DNA from: Opitutia bacterium
GTDB lineage: Bacteria > Verrucomicrobiota > Verrucomicrobiia > Opitutales > Opitutaceae
Assembly (NCBI GenBank): GCA_947474365.1
Contig: CANJIU010000061.1
Span: 1 to 55,582 of the forward strand
DNA: 55,582 nt
Direction of reading: 5' to 3'
The position numbers were made by a program, and so were the translations under genes. The notes under the pieces were generated by a model. That model saw only the letters and a program-made list of their open reading frames with translations. It did no database searches and had not been told where the DNA came from. How positions within the stretch are numbered: position 1 is the stretch's first letter; each line of letters opens with the position of its first letter. Shown here one piece after another: positions 50,407-55,582 of this stretch.

Positions 50407-52767
50407 ATGTCACCGCTCGAGCGATTCACCGACGGGATGTTCCGCTACCGCACGCCGCTCGTGTGCGTGTTTGCGCTGCTGACCACCGTGATGGGCTGGT
50501 TCGCGTTTCACGTGCGGGTCGACGCCAGTTTCCACAAATCCCTGCCGCTTGATCACGACTACATCCGGACCTATGTGAAGCACGAGCGCCAGTTCGGCGG
50601 GGCGAACCGCGTGATCGTGGCGCTGCGCGCCACGTCCGGGGACATCTTCACGCCGGAATTTTTCACCGAACTGAAAAAGGTGACCGACGAGGTCTCATCC
50701 CTGCCTTCAATCGATCGCGCCCAAGTCTATTCGATCCGCACGCCGAACGTCCGCTACCTGGAGGTGATCAACGATGGACTCGCGGCGGGCAATGTCATCC
50801 CGGCGGATTTTCCCGAGATCCCCACCGCGGCCGACTTTACCCGGGTGCGCGAGAACATCATGAAGTCCGACCGGGCCGGACAACTCGTCGCCCGGGACTT
50901 CACCGCAGCGATCGTCATCGGCCAGCTCGTCGAAGCGGATCCACGCACCGGGGAAAAGGTCGACTACACGCGCGTCGCCGCCGGGCTCGAAACGATCCGC
51001 ACCCGGGTGGAACGCGACACCAAGGGGACCATTGAGGTCCACATCGTCGGCTTCGCCAAATTCATCGGCGACGTGAGTGCCGGCGCGATGAGCGTGCTCA
51101 CGCTCTTCGCCGTTTCGATCGTGGTCACCGCGCTGCTCGTCTGGAACTACGCCGGACGCTGGAAGCTCGCCGCCGCCCCCGTGCTCTGTTCGCTCGTCGC
51201 CGTCGTCTGGCAGCTTGGAGCGCTCACCGCGCTCGGCTACGGCATCGATCCGTTTTCGATCCTGGTGCCGTTCCTCGTGTTCGCGATCGGGGTAAGCCAC
51301 GGCGTCCAGAAAATCTGCACCTTCCGCAACGAGGTGTTCAAAGGGCAGGACGGTCCGACCGCCGCCCGCGCCGCGTTCATGCAGCTGATTGCGCCCGGCA
51401 TCGTCGCGCTCCTGACCGACACCGTCGGCTTCGTCACCATGCTCGTGATCAAGATCCCGACCATCCAGGAACTCGCCATCACCGCGAGCCTCGGCGTGAG
51501 CGTGATCGTGATCACAAATTTCTTCCTGCTGCCCATCCTCCTCTCCTACCTCCGGCTGCCGCCTTCGTACGCGCGCTGGGTCGCGGAGCGCCGCGCGAAG
51601 GGTGACCGCCTCTGGCACCGCCTCGCGTACGGCATGAAGCCAGCCCCTTCGATGGCCATCATCATTGTGGGACTGGGTCTGGGCGCCTGGGGCGAGTGGA
51701 CCGCCGGGAAAATCCTCATCGGCGACACCCAGGCCGGCCGCCCGGAACTGCGGCCCGACTCCCGTTACAACCGCGACACCCGCGCCATCTCGGCCAAGTT
51801 CAGCATCAGCGCCGACGTCCTTTCCGTGATCGTCGAGACCGTGCCCAACGGCTCGATTGACTACGACGTCATGACCCTGATGGACGATTTCGAGGGCGAG
51901 TTGCGGAATGTGCCGGGCGTGCAGTCCGTCATGTCGCTCGCCACCATCGCGCGGACGACCAACGCCTATTTCAACGAGGGTTCACTGAAATGGCGAATCC
52001 TGCCGCGGAATCCCCAGGCGCTCGCCTCCGCCACCGGCTCGATCGAGACGAGTTCCGGCTATCTCAACGGCGACGCCAGCGTGATGCCGATCATGATTTT
52101 CCTCGCGGACCACAAGGCCGACACGCTGCTGGCGGTGACCGACGCGGTAAAGCGGTTTGCCGCGGCCCATCCGTCGCCGAAGGCCAAGTTCTGCCTGGCC
52201 AGCGGTCCGGCCGGCGTGATGGCCGCCACCAATGAGGTGGTGCGCGCCGCCGAGCGTCCGATTCTCCATTGGGTGTTCGGGGCGGTGACCGTGCTGTGCC
52301 TGGTCACGTTTCGCTCGATTCGCGCGACCCTGTGCATCGTCGTACCGCTCGCAATCGTGAACTATCTCGCCTATGCCCTCATGGTCTACCTCGGCATTGG
52401 CTTGAAAACCTCCACACTGCCAATGGTTGCGCTCGGAGTCGGCATCGGGGTTGACTACGGAATCTACATTTTCGCGCGGCTGCAGGCGGCGTTGAAGGCC
52501 GGTGACTATTTCGAGGATGCGATGTTTGGCGCCCTCAAGGACGCCGGTGCCGCCGTGGTCTTCACTGGACTCACCCTCGCAATCGGCGTCAGCACCTGGG
52601 TGTTCTCCTCGTTGAAATTCCAGGCCGACATGGGCCTGCTGCTCACGTTCATGTTTCTGGTCAACATGGTCGGCGCGATCATCCTGCTTCCCGCCATGGC
52701 CCGCTGGTTCTGGCGCCACCACCGCGGGACCACCGCCGTCCCATTTCCCCTGCGGAAAAAGGCGTGA
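50407..52767 (+). CDS. MMPL/RND-superfamily exporter
   Basis: 786 residues, twelve membrane segments in two halves, each with a large extracytoplasmic loop. N-terminal half: LVCVFALLTTVMGWFAFHVRVDASFHKSLPLDHDYI, then FAIGVSHGVQKICTFRNEV; second half: VPLAIVNYLAYALMVYLGIGLKTSTLPMVALGVGIGVDYGIYIFARLQ with the GVDYG proton-relay pattern of MMPL proteins. C-terminal WFWRHH and a basic end. It is smaller than HAE pumps and belongs to the 'predicted exporter' group that accompanies DUF1302/DUF1329. It probably moves a lipid or hydrophobic substrate in the periplasm with its three upstream partners. The AI-2E family gene starts 66 bases later on the same strand and may or may not share the transcript. 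Confidence 0.88.
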   Translation: MSPLERFTDGMFRYRTPLVCVFALLTTVMGWFAFHVRVDASFHKSLPLDHDYIRTYVKHERQFGGANRVIVALRATSGDIFTPEFFTELKKVTDEVSSLPSIDRAQVYSIRTPNVRYLEVINDGLAAGNVIPADFPEIPTAADFTRVRENIMKSDRAGQLVARDFTAAIVIGQLVEADPRTGEKVDYTRVAAGLETIRTRVERDTKGTIEVHIVGFAKFIGDVSAGAMSVLTLFAVSIVVTALLVWNYAGRWKLAAAPVLCSLVAVVWQLGALTALGYGIDPFSILVPFLVFAIGVSHGVQKICTFRNEVFKGQDGPTAARAAFMQLIAPGIVALLTDTVGFVTMLVIKIPTIQELAITASLGVSVIVITNFFLLPILLSYLRLPPSYARWVAERRAKGDRLWHRLAYGMKPAPSMAIIIVGLGLGAWGEWTAGKILIGDTQAGRPELRPDSRYNRDTRAISAKFSISADVLSVIVETVPNGSIDYDVMTLMDDFEGELRNVPGVQSVMSLATIARTTNAYFNEGSLKWRILPRNPQALASATGSIETSSGYLNGDASVMPIMIFLADHKADTLLAVTDAVKRFAAAHPSPKAKFCLASGPAGVMAATNEVVRAAERPILHWVFGAVTVLCLVTFRSIRATLCIVVPLAIVNYLAYALMVYLGIGLKTSTLPMVALGVGIGVDYGIYIFARLQAALKAGDYFEDAMFGALKDAGAAVVFTGLTLAIGVSTWVFSSLKFQADMGLLLTFMFLVNMVGAIILLPAMARWFWRHHRGTTAVPFPLRKKA

Positions 52768-52833
52768 TCGGGGAACGCGGGTTCGCTGCACAAACATCTG
52801 GCCACGGGGCGCCGACTTCTTTCCTCTCCCATC

Positions 52834-53982
52834 GTGTCCAACGGGTCTCCTTCACCGCTCCTGAGCGAAAGTCAGCGCCGGGTCGTCGGCTCCGCGCTGA
52901 CTCTGCTCGCGTTCCTCGGCTCCGTGGCGATGTTGATCACTGCCGTCATCGTGCTCGGCCGCCTGCTGGTTTTCTTTTCCAGCGTCCTTTGGCCATTGGC
53001 AGCCGCCGGCGTGCTCGCCCTCATTCTTCGTCCGCTCATCATCCGGATTGAGCGTTGGTTCAAATTGCGACGGCTTTCGGCCGTCGTGCTCCTCTTCGGA
53101 GTGTTCATTCTCGTTGTCGGAAGCGGGGTCCTCGTCTTGCTGCCGACCCTGGTCTCGCAGTTGATCGACTTCATCGCGTTTCTGCCGACCCTCTGGGAAA
53201 ACGCCGCCAACTACGTGCAGGCCCACTATCCCCAGTGGATCACCCTGGCGAAAAAGTACCTGGCCAATCCGAGCGTCCGCAGTCTGGCCGACGGGCTGGC
53301 CTCCGAGGGAAAAAACCTCTTCAGCCACGCGATCCCCTCACTGCGGGCCGCCTTCGGCGGAATGATGGATGTCTTCGCGTTCATGACCCACATGGCGATC
53401 GTGCCGGTGTACCTGTTTTTCTTTTTGCTGATGCGGGGTGAGCCGACCGCCGACCTCGGCCGGCATCTGCCGTTCCTGCGGCCCAGCGTGCGCGAAGACG
53501 TCATCTTTCTGGCCTCGGAATTCGTCTCAATCGTCGAGTCGTTCTTCCGCGGCCAGATCTTGATCGGCCTCTGCATGGGCGTCCTGTTCGCGATCGGCTT
53601 CACGTCGATCGGCCTCAAATTCGGCCTCTTCATCGGCCTCGCCCTCGGCGTGCTGAACATCGTGCCCTACCTCGGGACCATTCTGGGGCTCGCCGTCGCG
53701 CTGCCCCTCGCGTTTTTTCAGCCCGCCGGCGGCTGGCACCTCGTCGGACTCGTGCTGGCCGTCAAGGCTGTGGTGCAGACTGCGGAGAGCTGGGTCCTCA
53801 CGCCCAAGATTTTGGGCGAACGGACCGGACTGCACCCGGCGGTCATCATCGTTGCCGTGTTCTTCTGGGGCACGGCATTCGGCGGCGTGCTCGGGATGCT
53901 GTTCGCCGTGCCGCTGACGGCGTTCTTCGTGACCGCGTGGCGCCTGATGAAGCGGAAGTATTTTCAAGCCGCCGATGTCTGA
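52834..53982 (+). CDS. AI-2E (PerM) family permease
   Basis: 382 residues from a GTG start; no ATG is available before the first helix. About eight membrane segments in the UPF0118/PerM layout: two N-terminal helices (LLAFLGSVAMLITAVIVLGRLLVFF, LWPLAAAGVLALIL), LRPLIIRIERWFKLRRLSAV, then PVYLFFFLLMRGE, SVREDVIFLASEFVSIVESFFRGQILIGLCMGVLFAIGF, VPYLGTILGLAVALPLAFF, SWVLTPKILGERTGLHPAVIIVAVFFWGTAFGGVLGMLFAVPLTAFF. Family members move small solutes or act as Na+/H+ antiporters; the signal AI-2 is only one proposed substrate. Overlaps the next gene by eight bases. Confidence 0.87.
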   Translation: MSNGSPSPLLSESQRRVVGSALTLLAFLGSVAMLITAVIVLGRLLVFFSSVLWPLAAAGVLALILRPLIIRIERWFKLRRLSAVVLLFGVFILVVGSGVLVLLPTLVSQLIDFIAFLPTLWENAANYVQAHYPQWITLAKKYLANPSVRSLADGLASEGKNLFSHAIPSLRAAFGGMMDVFAFMTHMAIVPVYLFFFLLMRGEPTADLGRHLPFLRPSVREDVIFLASEFVSIVESFFRGQILIGLCMGVLFAIGFTSIGLKFGLFIGLALGVLNIVPYLGTILGLAVALPLAFFQPAGGWHLVGLVLAVKAVVQTAESWVLTPKILGERTGLHPAVIIVAVFFWGTAFGGVLGMLFAVPLTAFFVTAWRLMKRKYFQAADV

Positions 53983-54265
53983 AAAAAATGCGCGGCCGCC
54001 GACGGAGTGCGCCAATTGCGGGACGGCGATCCCGCGCAAGGCCAAAGCCTGTCCCGAGTGTGGCGCGGACGAACGCACCGGATGGCGAGAGAACGAGGAC
54101 ACGCTTTACGACGGACTCGACCTCCCGGAGTCCGCCTACACCGACGACTCGTCTTCGGCGGCGCCGCCGCGGCGGGCGCGGCGTGACGGCCCGCCGTGGT
54201 ATTGGATCGCGGTCGGCCTTCTCCTCGCCGCGTTGCTCATTCTAGGCGTCGTTTCCTACCGCTGA
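53975..54265 (+). CDS. zinc-ribbon membrane-anchored small protein
   Basis: 96 residues. An N-terminal zinc ribbon with C12-x2-C15 and C26-x2-C29 (CANCGTAIPRKAKACPECG) faces the cytoplasm, an acidic linker follows (ENEDTLYDGLDLPESAYTDD), then a basic stretch and one C-terminal membrane helix (WYWIAVGLLLAALLILGVVSYR, about 74-95). Such tail-anchored zinc ribbons are common in bacteria and have unknown partners. Its start overlaps the permease stop by eight bases and its stop shares one base with the next start (TGATG), so three genes are translationally coupled. Confidence 0.8.
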   Translation: MSEKNARPPTECANCGTAIPRKAKACPECGADERTGWRENEDTLYDGLDLPESAYTDDSSSAAPPRRARRDGPPWYWIAVGLLLAALLILGVVSYR

Positions 54266-55254
54266 TGTCCGCCGCGTGGGACGTCGTCTTCCGCAAGGGC
54301 GTCCATCTGCCGCAAATCAGCTGGTGGCTCGATGCGCAGATGCGCACGGACCGGTCCTTCGTTTCGCATGCGCACTCCGACCACATCGCGCGGCACAAGG
54401 AGATCCTTTGTTCGCCGGGGACGGCGCGCTTCTTTCACGCCCGGTTGCCTGGAAAACGGCTCGTGACCGAACTGCCATTCGGCCGGAGCCATGCAATGGA
54501 ATTTGGCGTCACCGCCACGCTCCACCCCGCCGGCCATATCCTCGGTTCCAGCCAGATTCTCCTGGAATCGCCCGAAAGGGGTTCGCTGCTCTACACCGGC
54601 GACTTCAAGCTCCGCCCCGGCCTCGCCGCCGAACCCTGCGCCACACCCCGAGCGGACACGCTGATCATGGAAACGACGTTTGCGCTGCCGCGCTACGTCC
54701 TGCCGCCCGAGGAGGAAGTCATCGCCGGGATCATCGCGTTCTGCCGCGACACGATCGCCGAGGGCGGGATTCCCGCGCTGCTCTGCTACAGCCTTGGGAA
54801 AAGCCAGGAGGTCCTCCGCGCCCTCGCGCCCGCCGGCCTGCCAGTGATGCTCCACGCCGAGACGCTGCGCCTGACTCACCTCTACGAAAAGCTTGGCGTG
54901 ACGTTCCCCGCCTTCCGTGAATTTGATCCGCGCGACGTGGGCGGTCACGTCGTGATTTGCCCGCCGCATTCCGACAGCCTGCTCAGCCGCATTCCCGCCG
55001 TGCGCACCGCGGTGATCACCGGATGGGCCGTCGATCCCGGGGCGATCTATCGCTACCGCTGCGCAGCGGCGTTCCCGTTGTCGGATCACGCCGACTATCC
55101 AAGCCTCCTGCGCTTCGTCGAATTGGTGCAGCCGAAACGCGTGTATACGCTGCACGGCTTCGCCCGGGAATTCGCCGCCACCTTGCGCACCCGCGGAATC
55201 GACGCCCTGGCGCTCGGTCACGCCAATCAACTTGAGTTTCCGCTGCCCGCGTAG
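54265..55254 (+). CDS. metallo-beta-lactamase-fold exonuclease-like protein (ligase-associated/beta-CASP-like)
   Basis: 329 residues from ATG 54265. The metal site HxHxDH is present as H35-A-H37-S-D39-H40, with further ligands likely in HPAGHILGSSQ, YTGDFK, and PLSDHADYPS. A late TLHGFA histidine also fits. The overall length and the GHILGSSQ/TGDFK spacing match the DNA-ligase-associated MBL exonucleases and the beta-CASP RNA/DNA nucleases, so a nucleic-acid-cutting role is likely; no ligase or polymerase gene is near to support the ligase-associated type. The start codon overlaps the stop of the zinc-ribbon gene by one base. It is the last gene before the inverted-repeat region. Confidence 0.85.
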   Translation: MSAAWDVVFRKGVHLPQISWWLDAQMRTDRSFVSHAHSDHIARHKEILCSPGTARFFHARLPGKRLVTELPFGRSHAMEFGVTATLHPAGHILGSSQILLESPERGSLLYTGDFKLRPGLAAEPCATPRADTLIMETTFALPRYVLPPEEEVIAGIIAFCRDTIAEGGIPALLCYSLGKSQEVLRALAPAGLPVMLHAETLRLTHLYEKLGVTFPAFREFDPRDVGGHVVICPPHSDSLLSRIPAVRTAVITGWAVDPGAIYRYRCAAAFPLSDHADYPSLLRFVELVQPKRVYTLHGFAREFAATLRTRGIDALALGHANQLEFPLPA

Positions 55255-55550
55255 ACGCAGACCGGCAGCCGAACGCTTTAGCCTGAAGCGCCCTGCCCGT
55301 CTGAAAGGGCGTAGTTCAATTTCTGGACAGTGGGGACGCGACGCCCTCGTCGCGTGGTTCGAAATCGCGACGAGGGCGTCGCGGCTCCAGCAATTGCACG
55401 ATGGTGATCAGTGCATGATTCACCTGTCCCAAACGCGGGATGCGCCCCGTCTGAATAGGGCGGATTTCTTCACCCCCGTAATTTTCACTCGCGGAGGGCA
55501 TTGCTATTTTTCGCGGGACTTTCTTCCCGGCTTTTGTTTGGGTGGTGCCG
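55255..55550. other. intergenic region with nested inverted repeat and short direct repeats
   Basis: 296 bases with no convincing gene; an 82-codon minus-strand frame at 55316-55564 crosses the repeats and is rejected. The region holds the large hairpin described separately and two copies of a short motif, at 55288-55317 and 55442-55468 (core CCGTCTGAA-AGGGCG and CCGTCTGAATAGGGCG, each with its own 5-6 bp stem), 154 bases apart. Confidence 0.5.
55317..55396. repeat. nested inverted repeat (80 bases, 18-bp perfect inner stem)
   Basis: Inner arms cgcgacgccctcgtcgcg (55337-55354) and cgcgacgagggcgtcgcg (55366-55383) are perfectly complementary, with the 11-base loop tggttcgaaat. Outer arms caatttctgga (55317-55327) and tccagcaattg (55386-55396) pair at 10 of 11 positions. 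It resembles a REP/BIME-like or small non-autonomous mobile element; a terminator role for the upstream operon is also possible. Confidence 0.8.
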
Positions 55551-55582
55551 ATGGCAAAATCCAAAGCTCAATTTCGCCGACC
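55551..55582 (+). CDS. possible 5' end of a gene, cut by the window edge
   Basis: An ATG at 55551 opens a frame that is still open at the window end (MAKSKAQFRR). Only ten residues are visible, they are basic, and no product can be named. The only purine-rich stretch upstream is GGGTGG about 8-12 bases before the ATG, a weak ribosome-binding site. Confidence 0.3.
   Translation, partial: MAKSKAQFRR

Noticed and set aside
55316..55564. Minus-strand 82-codon frame across the terminal repeats
   Set aside because: It crosses both short motifs and the hairpin and has no ribosome-binding site or family; likely chance.
55551..55582. Calling the last ATG a REP-associated transposase because a palindrome lies upstream
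   Set aside because: Ten visible residues do not match any such transposase start that I know; only the position is suggestive.
1..55582. CRISPR arrays, tRNA and rRNA genes
   Set aside because: No regularly spaced repeats, no cloverleaf with a GTTCRA-type T-loop in place, and no rRNA-like stretch were recognised by eye; a computational scan (tRNAscan, Infernal) would be decisive.

Overview
The window reads as a high-GC chromosomal segment of a Gram-negative bacterium, most likely a member of the Verrucomicrobiota close to the Opitutaceae. This placement is inferred from gene content: three large TonB-dependent receptors (two with an N-terminal carboxypeptidase-regulatory-like domain), a DUF1552/DUF1592 pair with c-type haem motifs as is usual in the PVC group, a ThuA-like protein, PQQ-type beta-propellers and Ig/ASPM-type secreted proteins. 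I recognised no rRNA, tRNA, CRISPR array, prophage or complete insertion sequence.

Layout. 1-3371: a secreted or surface multidomain protein that ends in two EF-hand units. 3381-6726: a ThuA-like protein (minus) and a membrane-anchored LTA-synthase-like sulfatase (plus). 7190-17996: a phosphodiester locus, with a TonB receptor on the plus strand converging on a minus-strand operon that encodes a second TonB receptor, a glycerophosphodiesterase, two organophosphate antiporters (one GlpT-like) and a GlpQ-type phosphodiesterase. 18233-23997: a redox block of DUF1552 (Tat), DUF1592-type dihaem protein and a MauG/cytochrome c peroxidase carrying the same EF-hand tail as the first gene. 24443-33662: a small lipoprotein, an orphan histidine kinase, an SGNH hydrolase, an O-methyltransferase, a third TonB receptor, a CPNCPL-type unknown and a Tat-exported DUF362 protein. 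33898-38676: a marR-adaptor-RND efflux operon with a 16-bp perfect palindrome at its head. 38904-42995: PQQ-propeller, CPA2 antiporter, PQQ-propeller. 43018-45912: UvrA. 46089-52767: DUF1302, DUF1329, YCF48-like propeller and an MMPL/RND exporter in one operon. 52834-55254: AI-2E-family permease, zinc-ribbon membrane peptide and a beta-CASP-like metallo-hydrolase, all overlapping. 55255-55582: a strong nested inverted repeat and the possible start of another gene.

The strongest candidates for undescribed biology are: (a) a 2 x 63-residue EF-hand C-terminal tail found with identical geometry on two unrelated exported proteins; (b) the TonB receptor/phosphodiesterase/antiporter locus, which looks like a complete outer-membrane-to-cytoplasm glycerophosphodiester route; (c) the DUF1302-DUF1329-YCF48-MMPL operon, a recurring gene set whose substrate is, to my knowledge, unknown; and (d) the first gene, in which three different beta-sandwich domains each carry a Thr/Pro-rich loop insertion. 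All functional statements rest on reading motifs by eye; no search was run.
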